Below are positions 23,753-34,688 of a stretch of DNA of 64,000 nt, in pieces. The position numbers and the translations under genes were made by a program. How positions within the stretch are numbered: position 1 is the first letter of the stretch; every line of letters begins with the position of its first letter. The stretch comes from Symbiodinium kawagutii (lineage: Eukaryota; Sar; Dinophyceae; Suessiales; Symbiodiniaceae). The stretch is from positions 273,017-337,016 of the forward strand of contig VSDK01015795.1 of the NCBI GenBank assembly GCA_009767595.1, read 5' to 3'. Under the pieces are notes generated by a model. The model was given only the letters and a program-made list of their open reading frames with translations, was not told where the DNA came from and did no database searches.

Positions 23753-23927
23753 GTGGTTTCTCAAAACAGGAGAACCTCCCAAAATGGTTGGTTTGAAACT
23801 AAACATGGTTAGGTTATTAATTACTATCTAAACATGGTCAAAACAAGCCAAAATGGTTGGCCAAAATGGTTGGCCAAAATGGTTAAACACGGAGGATTTG
23901 GGGGGTCCTCTGACTTGAGAAACCACC
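23753..23927 (-). mobile_element. MITE family A, copy A11 (internally expanded)
   Basis: GTGGTTTCTCAAAACAGGAG / TGACTTGAGAAACCACC. Longer than usual because CAAAATGGTTGGC is tandemly repeated inside (23848-23885). Confidence 0.72.
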
Positions 23928-24063
23928 CGGTGCCACCCCCGACGGGGTCAGGCACACAGCCAGACATCTCGTGCCTCGCGAGACCACTTGCCCTCGGAAA
24001 GAGCGGGACGTCATTTCGGTGGTCGGCAGCCATGGTGTAGCAGGGAGTCTCCCTGAAAATTCC

Positions 24064-24154
24064 TGGCTATGGATCAATATTAACCAACCAATAATAGGGA
24101 AAACAATGGTTGATGATGGTGGAGCGAGGGGTACAGGGTTTTGACCCACAGCCT
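24064..24154 (+). mobile_element. MITE family C, copy C4 (short)
   Basis: TGGCTATGGATCAATATTAA / GGTTTTGACCCACAGCC, flanked by CC on both sides; lacks about 25 bp of interior. Confidence 0.72.
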
Positions 24155-24568
24155 CCTTGCTGTAAGGGCCATGGATTCTTGTGAAGGACACAGTTTTGTA
24201 CGCCACTTGAGCGTTGGTGGGGCTGTGTTGGTGGTGAAGTCGTGGCCCAATGTTGTCAGCTCCGCAAGTAGCATATTTTCCCAGCATTCCGCTCCTCAAA
24301 GAACCTACGTGGAGCCTTGCTATTCAATAAAGATCGTAGCCATGAAGAAAACATTGACCACTGGATACCAGTGATATTTCTGTTAGAAAAAATTGACTCC
24401 GAACTTTTGATCGAAGGATGGTTGGTGAACTGCTACCCCTAGTTGCTTATTAATTTCTCCCCATGATCCTCCATGAACTTGGGAAACCCCCGGTGGTTTC
24501 CCCTGGTTGGTGGTTACCCCTGGTGGCAACCCCCGTGGTGGCTACCCCAATGACTGGCTCCGCGCCAG

Positions 24569-24643
24569 GCTTTCCGACGAGTGAGCCAGGCCACGGATCT
24601 GGCAGTGAACAAAGCAGCGGAGACCATGACCCAGTTGGACCAG
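24569..24643 (+). CDS. Probable internal exon, 25 residues, helical
   Basis: Flanked by GCCAG acceptor and CAG|GC donor, both phase 0. Reads AFRRVSQATDLAVNKAAETM then TQLDQ, an amphipathic helix. Neighbouring exons were not found, so the parent gene is unknown. Confidence 0.38.
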
Positions 24644-24786
24644 GCCGGGCCGAGATCATGGAGACGACATGGTGGATGGAAGTGGATGGAAGTGGATGGA
24701 ACCTGGGGAAGCCCAAGGATTGCTGGTTTATTTCATCATTTTGTTGCTGTGAATGGTTGATAAAGGATGGAAGTATGGACAAAAAT

Positions 24787-24899
24787 GGGGAGGTTCTCAA
24801 GCCATGGGGAACCGCCCAAGTTATGGATTGTTTATTATTCAAAATGACTCATAAAGTGGATGATAGCTGGGGGGTACCCCGATGACTTGAGAAACACCT
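24787..24899 (-). mobile_element. MITE family A, copy A12
   Basis: AGGTTCTCAAGCCATGGGGA / GATGACTTGAGAAACACC. Confidence 0.68.
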
Positions 24900-25136
24900 A
24901 TATGGATGTATGGAAAAATAACCATTGTTATAGTATGGATGGATGAGATGGATCACTTCCATGCTATCACAGCAGCGTCACAACCATTTTAAGGATGAGA
25001 CCATCTCGAATTGACAAGATTGATTCAAGTTTTTGCAGTAGATCATACGTCCATCGGTGTAATCAAGAAAAGGACGGCCCCCCCCGTGATCACCTTAAAT
25101 GATCATGTTGGGAATATGTAGCGTCAGTTGTTGTAC

Positions 25137-25222
25137 ACGATTCACCCGGAAGCCAAAAATCACCAGGTAAACCATTGATAAATGGATTTTCTACTTCAAG
25201 ATTAGCTTGCCAGAGTGTATAC
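25137..25222 (-). mobile_element. MITE family E, copy E3
   Basis: CCGGAAGCCAAAAATCACCA / AGATTAGCTTGCCAGAGTGT. Confidence 0.6.
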
Positions 25223-25787
25223 CTAATGTGTTGCAGTGCGTGATTGCTGAGATTTGGCAATGCTTAAGAGTTCGTTTTCATTAGAATCAAGGCAATATCA
25301 GGTCCATCAATATCACCTTTTCCTCGTTTCTTGGATCTTCCATGTCCACTGCTTGTAACTGGTTACATTCACCACGGTTATAGGGCTTAGAACCCACCCT
25401 CTAAGGCTATTTACAATTCCCAGTACTTCTGCAGAATGATTGATTCATCGTGGTTCAAAATTGGCTCACTTGTTGAAATGTGCACACGTTGCGAAAGAGA
25501 ACACTTTGCATGATGTGGAGGAAGTTTCGGTAGTTTACGATCTTGATTCTAAAACTGCGAGATAAAGTCGCATGTACTAGTTCTATTTTTTTTCCAAATT
25601 ACAATCCCAATAGTCCATAACAATGAACCATGGAATCTCATTGACACAAAAAACAACTAATAAGCATCTCATTGAATCACCAACAGTCAATTAGCAAACG
25701 AATAGACCAGTAGATTTTGTTAACCTGATTCTATTGACAGAACAAGTGGGAGTTTGATGGACTTGGTTCCTATAACATCCAGCTTTT

Positions 25788-26015
25788 TTGAATGTTTTCA
25801 TCAAACAACTGATTATTCTATCTTATTTCCAGTGGTTGGTTCATACTCCCGAAGTTCGGTGGATTTCGCGCATTTTTCGTGAGGACATCCAGTCTGGGAT
25901 TGCCACAACGGAGGACATCGGTACTCGCGTGGTTCCACGGGAGGGTTTTCACTGGCCGGGAGGCTGTCCCCGTAGTTGGCAGTTGGCAGGTCATGGCAGG
26001 CTACAGGGACCTTAA
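25788..26015 (+). CDS. Possible exon (VRWISRIFREDIQSGIATTE)
   Basis: Reads QWLVHTPEVRWISRIF then REDIQSGIATTEDIGTRVVP and GFHWPGG. Two of the three forward frames are open in this stretch, so exon limits are unclear. May belong to the membrane-protein exon cluster downstream. Confidence 0.28.
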   Translation: MNVFIKQLIILSYFQWLVHTPEVRWISRIFREDIQSGIATTEDIGTRVVPREGFHWPGGCPRSWQLAGHGRLQGP

Positions 26016-26164
26016 AACGTCTGAAACTCACCGCAGGCCTGCCATTTTCAGCTGTGGTTTGGATGCTGATCAATTTTGATCCTTGTGATTTCGCATTCTC
26101 ATGCTCATCGTTGGCTTGTTTCTTGGGTATTCTTTTCATCATCTCCTGCGGGATGACATGAAAG

Positions 26165-26640
26165 AAGCTGGAGACACAACGCAGTGATGACGGAAATCAT
26201 CGCTTGAAGGAACTCATTTCACCGAACCCCTTTTGCTCGGGGTTGGCACTTGCCCTGCCTTGGTACTTTTGGAAATTCCATGTTATTTCTGTCAACTGCC
26301 GCGCCTGGGGCCTTCATGGGGACCAGATTTAAGCATTGGATTTGCGGCATCGCATGGAGACACCAGAGAAAGCTGATCCTGTGGAGGGCACACTCATTGG
26401 ATCATCACTTTGTCTATCGATCACGGGAGCCTTTGCAACAGGCTTTGCATCACTTTGGTTTGAACGGCAGAAGTGGTGCATTTTCTTCCAATCATCACAG
26501 AGTTATGTAAAATGGAAGCGCCAACAAGGGATGGTCATCCGACTGGCGGGGAACCAAAACGAGATATGTCTTTTTCGTTGGCAGGACGAGGCTACAGTTC
26601 TCCACAAACTCAACTGTTTTGTGTTTTTGGATTAGACGAA
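26165..26640 (+). CDS. Probable exon region of a membrane protein
   Basis: The first frame, after a stop at 26159-26161, reads KKLETQRSDDGNHRLKELIS then FCSGLALALPWYFWKFHVIS and ends near 26328. Overlapping that end, a second frame reads EKADPVEGTLIGSSLCLSIT, GAFATGFASLWFERQKW and stays open to 26635. Both look like membrane-protein sequence, so an intron or frame break probably lies between them at about 26310-26345. Unrecognised family. Confidence 0.32.
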
Positions 26641-27118
26641 TTTGCCATACATCAACTAAACATTGCAGTTTCAGCAGGATCTATGAGCCGCCGACTATAA
26701 CACATCTGTGCCTGAAGCAAAAGCACCTCGACACTTTGGGTTTGTCTTCGAAGAATGCTGGCTTTGCTCAAGCTCTACTGAAGATATCCCAGAAGACCAT
26801 GTTACGATCCTCTGTAATCTTATGTAATCTTAGTGTGACAACAATATCTTGCTCTCCCTGTATCGATCTATATATGCATTATAGGATATACATTTATCAT
26901 ATTTATATGCATACACTCTGGTACTACTACATCAGCCAACTTTTCACTTGACGGGTTTCGAAGCTGTGTGTGTGAGTGAATTTGCTGCATAGTCGTGATT
27001 TCAAAGCCGATACAGCTGCCTAACGATTATCTCGGCAGAAACACCAATGAAGAAGTCAGCCCTAAATAAAGTGGAACTCTTTTTTAGGCTGTGATTCTAC
27101 TGTAAATTGATACTAGCT

Positions 27119-27349
27119 ATGATGATGGAAGCAGCCATGGAAGCAGCCAAAGCGCTCTGCAGCACGATTTTCGGAACAAACAGCTTACCTTGGTACGAAG
27201 ATTGGAAGCTCTGGGCTGGACTTGTTGGATATTGCGGCATCTGGACGAAATGGCTCTGTCGAGGATTGGATTGGTCATTTGAAAGCAAAGCTTTGTACCT
27301 TGCCAGCAGCTACCAGGTGTTCGGATGGGCGCCAAGAAATCAACCCTGA
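27119..27349 (+). CDS. Hypothetical small protein or exon, 76 residues
   Basis: ATG start, MMMEAAMEAAKALCSTIFGT, then SLPWYEDWKLWAGLVGYCGI, WTKWLCRGLDW and TGA. Trp/Leu-rich with one hydrophobic stretch, so possibly membrane-associated. It follows the 26.2-kb exon region and could be part of the same gene. Confidence 0.36.
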   Translation: MMMEAAMEAAKALCSTIFGTNSLPWYEDWKLWAGLVGYCGIWTKWLCRGLDWSFESKALYLASSYQVFGWAPRNQP

Positions 27350-27459
27350 TTCACCTCTATGAATTGTATGTGGTGATTTCATGCTATTTCTGTACTCTTT
27401 TCTGACGGGAAAGACCACCAGAACGCTAAGGCAAAGTTGTTCCAGACGAAGTGAACAAA

Positions 27460-27574
27460 TGGCAGTGGGTCAAAACCCTGTACCCCTTGTTCCCCTATTA
27501 TTGACCATTGTTTCCCTTACTATTGTTGGTTATTATCCACCATTGGTTGGTTGGTTAATATTGACCCATAGCCA
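27460..27574 (-). mobile_element. MITE family C, copy C5
   Basis: TGGCAGTGGGTCAAAACCCT / ATTGACCCATAGCCA flanked by AA on both sides. Confidence 0.78.
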
Positions 27575-27959
27575 AATGAGTAAAGCAGGATCGCCGTTTG
27601 AATATCCTGTACAGAATGGCGTGGGCTAAGCCCCTTACAATCCGGTTTTCCCAGGCCCATTTTGTACAAAAGTGTGAGGTTGGGACCTGCCATAATGTGA
27701 AATCAATCGTGACTTTGCCCATGTTCCCCGGGGAATCTTGTCGTAATTGACTTTGGTGAGGAGATGAATCTTACCATTTTGTAAGGTGTAATGTCCCTCA
27801 TCTTCTGGCTACTCCCTCAGAGTTCTGAGACTGGGTTGACTAAGAGCTAGATAGGATGACCATTTTGTATAATTACTCATTATGCTGTGCTCGAGTGTTG
27901 ACTTTGTTGGACGTTGTTGACATCCAAGCATCTCAATACCATCCAGGAGTATCCAGGAC

Positions 27960-28090
27960 GGGTTGGGTTTTTTGTTCCCAGAATGGTGCTTTTTGCACCC
28001 TTGGTCTCTTTCTTTCCCAGGTTGGTTTTTTGTTCCCAGATTGTTGTTTTGTTCCCAGGTTGTTTTTTTCTTCCTTTTTTTTTGCCCCCA
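27960..28090 (+). repeat. T-rich short repeats (TTTTTGTTCCCAG)
   Basis: Four to five imperfect copies of a TTTTTGTTCCCAG-type word. An inverted, A-rich counterpart lies at 29330-29570. Confidence 0.6.
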
Positions 28091-28112
28091 TGAGGGTATT
28101 TTTTGTTTCCCA

Positions 28113-28359
28113 CTCAGCTGAAGACTTGTTGCGCCTGAGTAAAAAGAAATATAGTTGGCAGAATTCCCACTCCAGGGTCCTAACGGGTGTCTTGACGGTT
28201 AGACAACGGCAATGCAGCTGCATGTAGTCGTGCATATTCCAGCACCAGGTAGCCTGCCACAGCTTAGTGATTTGCCTGCGCCTGCCACACCTGAAGAGTG
28301 GGAATTCTGCCAACTATATTTTCTTTTATTTACTGAGGCGCAACAAGTCTTAAGCTGAG
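28113..28359. mobile_element. Singleton element with about 60-bp inverted repeats
   Basis: CTCAGCTGAAGACTTGTTGC ... and its complement enclose about 120 bp. Both arms also share ATATAGTTGGCAGAATTCCC, with a 3-bp indel near AAAAGAAA. No other copy in the window and no target duplication recognised. Confidence 0.72.
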
Positions 28360-28399
28360 GTCGGTTACCTGCATTTTCCTGAAGCCAGTCCCTCAATTT

Positions 28400-29160
28400 T
28401 TTTTATGCGTTCCTTACATACATCTTTGGTCTTCTTCGCGCTTTGTTGTTGCCGCTGCCGGTGGTGGTGCTTGTTGCTTGTGCTGGTGGAGCGTTGTTGC
28501 CAACCTTGTTCACTGATGACGCGGGTGGTCGTTGTCGTGGTGGGGCTGGAGTTGTGTCGTGGCCCTTTGCCCTTGTTCATTGATGGGGAGGGTTGGTATG
28601 GTAGCTGTGTCGTGTTTGCACGTAGGGGGGATTAGTGGTGGAGTTGCTGCTTGGAGGCCCTGAACGTCTCTTTCACATGTGTGAATGTTTGCTGCTGTTG
28701 TTGATGCTAGCCGGTGTTGTGGTGGTTGTGTCCTTTCCATCATGGTGGTCCTGGTGCCTGGGTTGCTGCTGGTTTACACGTAGACAGATTGTTGGTGGAG
28801 TTGCTGCTTGTCGGAGGGTGAGGGGGGGATTGGGGAGAGGCTCTGAACGTCTCTTTCAGATGGGTGACTTTGGGGTGTAGTGGTCTCGCTAATCTTGTGA
28901 TACCTTGGTGGTAGCAACCGTAACAAGATGGATGTTGTTGGTGTTGTTAATGTTATGTGTGTTCTTCGCTGTGATTCTAACATTTGCGGTGATCGTTGTA
29001 GCGTTATGTTCTTACTATTTGTTCTTACTCTTCGTTTTGGTCTCATTAGGTGTGCCATGTCGTGGTTATCCTCGTGACGCCCGTCATAACGTTCTAGAAG
29101 TAGTAGAAGTAGTTGGTACTCGTGTTGTACCTCCTGCTGTTGGTTCGTGCTCGCACTAAT
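28400..29160. repeat. GT/TG-rich low-complexity stretch
   Basis: Strong strand bias to G and T with a repeated phrase CTGAACGTCTCTTTCA at 28658 and 28844. Open frames here are compositionally biased and I call no gene. Confidence 0.5.
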
Positions 29161-29329
29161 GGCCCTCATGACTGTTAGTTCTTCGACTCATAGCCTGCTT
29201 TACAAATTTTACATTTGGTTGTTGCATTGATTATTATAGTTATGTTTGTTGTGCACGTTCATTATTACAAATTTACACGGCTACAGCTCACCACTTGAAG
29301 AGGCGCAAAAAATATGTGAGGATTCCACC

Positions 29330-29570
29330 CACCAAAACGGGAACAAAAAACCAAACGGTCGCAAAAAAAACCCCACAGCAACAAAACAAACCATTCCGGG
29401 TAGAAAAAAGACTTTTCCAGCATCAAAAGATACCTCCTGATAGGCGCAAAAAAGACTGCCAGTCACAAAAAAAAACACAAGTGCCAAAAAAAAAACATAC
29501 GGGTACGGGGGGAAAATCGCAGGTGCAAAAAAGACCTTTCCGGGTGCAAAAAATACGGAGCCCGGGAAAT
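29330..29570 (+). repeat. A-rich short repeats (GTGCAAAAAAGACCTTTCCGG-like)
   Basis: Words such as GCAAAAAAGAC and CATTCCGGGTAGAAAAAAGA recur about every 25-40 bp. Confidence 0.55.
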
Positions 29571-29985
29571 ACCGTGATCGCCAGGGTCATGTCAAAAAGT
29601 GCGACGATGGGCAGTCATGTTGTGCAGATGGGCTTGTCATCGTAAGTTTGGATTGGTTCCTTGTAAGTAAGGCATTTTGCGCAGTCCGTGCGGAAAATCT
29701 GCCGATTGGAACTTACGATTGTTTTTGGCACCCTGACCTGCCATTTTGTACACTTTGAAGGTTGAGTTTGCCATTTTGTAAGCATAATTCTACGGATGTG
29801 GCCCGGCCCAGCCATTTTGTTGTACCTTTTGGGGGTTGCCGGCCTCAAGGCGTAATTCCAACGGGGATAAAGCAGGTGTTTTTGTTCCAATGTGCCGTTC
29901 AGAAAACCTGGTGTTTTTCCATAGAGTGTGGAGGATCCGAGCCAGGCTGTAGAGTTCACTCGTTGGTTTTTTCCATTGCTAAATC

Positions 29986-30079
29986 GGGGTTTCTCAAGTA
30001 GGGGTACCCCCAAATCATCCAATATTAGTCATTTGTAGAAATAAGCCAGCCATTTTGGCGCCAATATTAAGAAACCACC
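29986..30079 (+). mobile_element. MITE family A, copy A13
   Basis: GGGGTTTCTCAAGTAGGGGT / CCAATATTAAGAAACCACC. Confidence 0.7.
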
Positions 30080-30563
30080 AAATGCTGGGGAATAGAAAAG
30101 GATGGCAAGGAACAAGACTCTTTGAAAGTGGAGATCTTGAGGAAGGGGTCGAGGAAGGAATAAGGTAGTCGCAAAATATGACTGTTTTCGCCTCGGCAGA
30201 AGTGACGACGGGATGTACGGGAAACACAGAGGTGCTTGGAGAGTGTGGAGATATCATAAGAGGTTCACATGAAAATAGTCTATGTAGATTGTTTGGCTAA
30301 TTGCTTTGGGCAAACAAAGTGAGTAAAGATGAGGAGGGTGGCTTGCAGGGATTGGATCGCCCTCGAATGTATTGTTGTACAGGTTAGACAACCATGCAGG
30401 ACCATGTTTTCGCCCACGGGTTTCGGTTGGAAATCATTGCTATGTTCAACTTTTTTGCATTGTTGAATTCGCTGCAGTGTACCCAAACGTTCCCCTTCCA
30501 TTTCATCCCTTCTCAAATATCAAGGATGGCCTTTTGACATGTAGCCTTGTGATAATCACTCAG

Positions 30564-30895
30564 CCTGGGTCGAGAGGCAGTGTTTCAGCTTGGACTTGAT
30601 CAACCTGCACTTGCTTCAGTACACCAGCAGAGGTATTCTGGCGATTTTCGCCTTGCTACTTGTGCAGTGTGTTGTAGCTACCTACGCGGTCTACACGCCT
30701 CATGATTTGCTGAAGCAAGGCAGCCACTTCACTAGTCATTCCACGTACACTCGGATTGGTGGCTCTTTGCTGCAAGCTTGCTGGATTTTTATGGGCCAAC
30801 TGATGTTCGCATGGTTCTATGTCTACTCGTTGTACTCCAGTTATTCCGACCTGGACAATGCAGAGTATTTGTTTTGGTCCAGCCCTCAGCTGTGA
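30564..30895 (+). CDS. Membrane-protein exon (unknown family)
   Basis: An open frame follows a CAG acceptor at 30561-30563 and ends at TGA. It reads VERQCFSLDLINLHLLQY, then a strongly hydrophobic helix (GILAIFALLLVQCVVATYAV), a polar loop with TYTRIGGS, a second helix (LLQACWIFMGQLMFAWFYVY) and DLDNAEYLFW. Codon use and hydropathy look genuine. The true exon end may be a donor before the TGA (GT at TTTTG|GTCC). It probably belongs with the exon at 32078-32299, but I could not join them in phase. No function assigned. Confidence 0.5.
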
Positions 30896-30976
30896 GATCG
30901 AGTGGTGAGTTTCACTGTGAAAATGGGGGCGGCTTGGGCATAGGCTTTCGCCCTGTTGAAATGAAACCTAATAATA

Positions 30977-31096
30977 TGGCTATGGGTCAATATTAGCCAA
31001 CCAATAATGGGAGATGATAGCCAACCATAATAGCGAAAACGATGGACAATTACAAATATATGGGAACCAGGGGCACAGGGTTTTGACCCACTGCCA
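30977..31096 (+). mobile_element. MITE family C, copy C6
   Basis: TGGCTATGGGTCAATATTAG / TTTTGACCCACTGCCA flanked by TA. Confidence 0.78.
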
Positions 31097-31671
31097 TATA
31101 TAGTATATTGTGTTTGGGATACATATAAGAGCTACCATGGCAGGTATGGCATTTATCATGTAAACCTAGCATGTTGCACACATATGCATGGCTATACCAT
31201 GCTACATCCAAACGGGGGTAACACGAAGCCATTCTAAGAACATGGGGAAAACAAGGCTTCCTAGCCCCCAATTTAAAAGCTCCCTTCTTGGTCCCACCAT
31301 GGTTTGAAGGACACAATCATTGCTCTGGCTGATATTCATTTTGCCATTCTCAACTACCCTGAACCAGGCTTACCCTGAACCATGGACCATTGTCAACCAA
31401 TCCAACATTGAACATCATCAACCACAAGCAATCATTCATTATTCGCCATCCATTACTGTAGTCATTAGATGTCATTAGCCATGGTTCTAAAACCGGCCTG
31501 TTCACGCATTCCTATGGTCTCTGGCTTGGGCGATGGTGCCCTGAGGTTTGCTGGCTTCGTCTCTGTGCAGATGACCATGTTCTTTGCTCGTGGAGGGGAC
31601 AGCCAACTGGGTCACACCTGGAATGTGAACCAAGCTGTTTATGTTCCTCAGCTGCGCTTCCTCCCACACTA

Positions 31672-31898
31672 TACCCTCTGGCAGTCTCTAACCTGGAAGC
31701 TAACAATTATCATATTATGGCGAGCTGGGTCAATACTAACCAACCAACCAATGGTGGATAATAACCAACAATAGTAAGGGAAACAATGGTCAATAATAGG
31801 GGAACAAGGGGTACAGGGTTTTGACCCACTGCCATATAGGTAAAACCAGCATAGATGGTGGATTTTCCACTTCCAGGTCAGTTTGCCAGTGTGTAAGT
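31672..31898 (+). mobile_element. MITE family E, copy E4, split by C7
   Basis: Left arm ACCCTCTGGCAGTCTCTAAC then CTGGAAG; right arm GGTGGATTTTCCACTTCCAG then GTCAGTTTGCCAGTGTGTA. Element C7 occupies 31718-31834 between them. Confidence 0.65.
31718..31834 (+). mobile_element. MITE family C, copy C7 (nested in family E)
   Basis: TGGCGAGCTGGGTCAATACT / TTTTGACCCACTGCCA flanked by TA. The two arms of E4 lie directly on either side. Confidence 0.8.
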
Positions 31899-32077
31899 CA
31901 ATGCTTCGTGCTTGACGCTTGGTGAATGCATGGTCGGAAAATGGTGGATGATCGTCATCAACAATGGTAACGATTGGTAGTGGCAAATCATAGTGATCAG
32001 TCGGCTTCACAACCTGTAGAAACTCCCAGAAACTGCAAGTGTTCGACCGGATTTCTTCGGTGTTTTGATGCGCCCAG

Positions 32078-32299
32078 GTATTTTCGAATGCCCACAAGTT
32101 GTCGTTCCTCAAAGACACCGATGATGAGGAGAATCGCATCATCATTGGTAAATGGGCTTGGTTGCTTCGATCCATCTTCGGCTTTGTGGTGAATTTGCTG
32201 ATCCGAGACTTTGTGGGTTATTCAGTTCCCATCCTGCTGATGCACTTCCACAACCCCATCGACTGCGTCATCTACAGTGTGACCTGGATGCTATTTTGA
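32078..32299 (+). CDS. Membrane-protein exon with DTDDEE..GKWAW motif
   Basis: Starts after a CAG acceptor (32075-32077) with G as first exon base and reads VFSNAHKLSFLKDTDDE, ENRIIIGKWAWLLRSIFGF, then VGYSVPILLMHF and ends at TGA. The acidic DTDDE followed by a hydrophobic GKWAW helix and a second helix suggests a C-terminal part of a multi-pass membrane protein. A GC donor just before the TGA is possible, so the gene may continue. The family A element at 32405-32508 follows about 100 bases later. Confidence 0.5.
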   Translation, partial: VFSNAHKLSFLKDTDDEENRIIIGKWAWLLRSIFGFVVNLLIRDFVGYSVPILLMHFHNPIDCVIYSVTWMLF

Positions 32300-32404
32300 T
32301 GCTTTGCAGGGAAACAGAACCATTTGTGTCCTGTAGGCATCTTCTAGTCACCGTAGGCAGCGCTGAAAGGTGGGAATCCGTTGTCAGACGTACAGACTTC
32401 CATG

Positions 32405-32508
32405 TGGGGGTTTCTTAAAATAGGGATACCCCTAAATCATCCAATATCAATCATCTATTAGGAATAAACCAACCATTTTTTGGGGTCCCCTATTTTGAGA
32501 AACCACCA
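32405..32508 (+). mobile_element. MITE family A, copy A14
   Basis: GGGGTTTCTTAAAATAGGGA / CCCCTATTTTGAGAAACCAC; flanked by CCATGTG on both sides (possible 7-bp target duplication). Confidence 0.8.
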
Positions 32509-32999
32509 TGTGCTATCTTTCTGCTGTACGCGGTTTTCGGGTGAAATTGCTCCGCTTGCCCACGGCTTCGGCTTCAATAGTCATCGAGGCATGAACCTCT
32601 GTGCGCCCGGAAAAACTTTGGGCTGTTCAGTAGGCTAGAAATGCATGAAAAAATAGCTTTACTTACATTTAGTATATTAGTATCGTGTTTTTTCTCCGTT
32701 GTCACCATTTACAAGCCATCATCAACATGAATTAGTCATTCTTAGCCGTTGCCACTATGATCACCACCATTCTCACAACGGTCACCGCTCAATCACCATT
32801 GGCTCCCAACAGCCGCAAGCGCTGGTGTTGATCTTGCGAGGTTGCAGTGAATTTCATTGTAACTCTGGACGATACTCCTACGCAGCTCTACAAGGCACCC
32901 TAGTTCGTACGTAGTGCGTTCCAGGAGCGTTCGGTTCAAGGGCAAATTTAGGGTGAATTTAGTGACTTAAGCGTGGTGGTTCATAGGGCGATGATGGTT

Positions 33000-33390
33000 G
33001 ATTCATCGTTGATTCATGGTTAATTCATGGTTTATTCATGGTTTATTCATGGCGATTCATGTTTGAATTTTGTTTAATTCATGCTTAATTCAGGATTCAT
33101 TCATGGTTCATTCATAGTTCATTCATAGTTCATTCATGGGTCATTCTGTTTAATTCATGATTACAAAGGTTAACTCATGTTTCATTCATGGTCCATTGAT
33201 CGTTAATTCATGGTTAGCTCATGGTCCATTCATGGTCCATTCATGGTTGATTAATCTTTAAATCATAGTCAATTCAGGATTAATTCAGGGTTAATTCATG
33301 GTCAATTCATGGTCAATTCATGCTTAGTTCATGGTAAACTCATGATTAATTAATGGTTTATTTGTGGTTCTTTCACGGTTGATTCATGGC
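33000..33390 (+). repeat. Imperfect GGTTMATTCAT minisatellite
   Basis: Roughly thirty variants of a 10-13 bp word such as TTAATTCATGG and TTCATTCATGG. Confidence 0.8.
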
Positions 33391-33713
33391 GGGAAGAATT
33401 GTGAATCTGTCATAAAAACACATAACCAACTGGTTCAGAACGGTTTATATCTCTGAATAGTGTTTACTTGGTTTGGAGTGTTTCAACAAACAATAGAGAA
33501 TCGGTCTCAACCAGTTAGTTTTATACCATAGGACTGATTATTCATCGTTGGCTTAGAATGATAAGAGTCCTTTGTTGGCTGAACAGACGTGTATGTATGA
33601 TAATGCGTCAAGGATCGGAATTGTTGGGTCTGGTTTATAAGCGGCTTAACAGTGACTAATCAGATGCTTACTGGCTTGTGGTTGCAAACATTTTTCTCGA
33701 CACATGATTGATA

Positions 33714-33811
33714 CTGGGTGGTGGTTTCAAGCATTTTGGATTTTCCCTAGTAATCATTAACAAATGGTTGGTTGACTAAGATGATTCGTAGGGGTTGAAA
33801 CCACCAACCAG
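33714..33811 (+). mobile_element. MITE family B, copy B4
   Basis: CTGGGTGGTGGTTTCAAGCA / GGGGTTGAAACCACCAACCA. A second B-like left end (CTGGCTTGTGGTTGCAAACA) lies at 33671, so one copy may be inserted beside another. Confidence 0.75.
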
Positions 33812-33908
33812 CGGTTCACTAGCCCTAAGACTTGGCACCCACTAGCTTCACCAATACAAGGGTTGTTCTCAGCACCGGCAACATCCGGGTGGCTGATCTG
33901 GGGCTCCA

Positions 33909-34420
33909 TTGATACTCCGACATCAGGGCAGTTTCCTGGTCATGGGTCATTTAGGAATGGGGTCTTCTCACAAAGGTGCCGGACTAAATGTGATGTGCAC
34001 CAACAGGGCGTGGCACCACTTCGCACGTGATCGTTCTTTGAAAGAGAATCCTGTGAACCCAAAGGATTCGTCTCAGTTTTGCGAGTCGACGTGAGTATTT
34101 CTGTGTGGTTTCTTGTCATGACCTTCCTATCGTCATGTGCGACATTGCTATGAAGTTTTCATGCTACATGGGGAGGTCATTGCTACATGACCTAACTCTT
34201 GTTGTGAGGGCTTTCCGCATGCCGATCTACCTGCAAGGGTACGATCTACCTGTCCTGGAAGATGCGACCTGAGGTGCAAGAACGGCAACATTCGGACTAC
34301 TCTGACTACATGTTGCGGGTTGATACCAAACAAGGTATCATTGATCAGGAACCGCCCTAGCCGACTGGCACTGTCAAACATGGCAACCCGACCATGAAGC
34401 AAGGAAAGCCAGTTTTTGTT
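33909..34420 (+). CDS. Probable exon pair upstream of 34689, frame ambiguous
   Basis: The first frame reads GHLGMGSSHKGAGLNVMC and SLKENPVNPKDSSQFCES and meets a canonical GTGAGT donor at 34091. A following exon after CAAG (34237) can be read in two forward frames: YLSWKMRPEVQERQHSDYSD to TAG 34358-34360, or CPGRCDLRCKNGNIRTTL to TGA near 34402. Phase favours the second, residue composition the first. The minus strand is open too, so this is a low-certainty call. It could be the 5' part of the gene at 34689-35354. Confidence 0.33.
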
Positions 34421-34688
34421 TCCGAAAATCATGTTGTTTCCGCTGCTAGCAGTAGTGAAAACTATTGAAAACTATAGAGCCAGCATTCATCAGAAGCCGA
34501 ATTCTTCACATCCAATGCTCTCCACCAGATTCTGCCCGCATCACAGATGACTGCAGATGTGTGATCCAAACTGCAGCCTGCAACAATGCAACCTGAAGCG
34601 GAATATCACTGATTCAAATGTTTGCAGAGGCGTCAATGATGCGTTTCCATTTCGAGTCTCCTACATTCAATGCAATCATTCTAACAGC

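Noticed and set aside
29986-30079. Dinoflagellate spliced-leader relic (GCCATTTTGGC at about 30050)
   Set aside because: It is the interior word of a family A element; the flanking leader sequence is absent.
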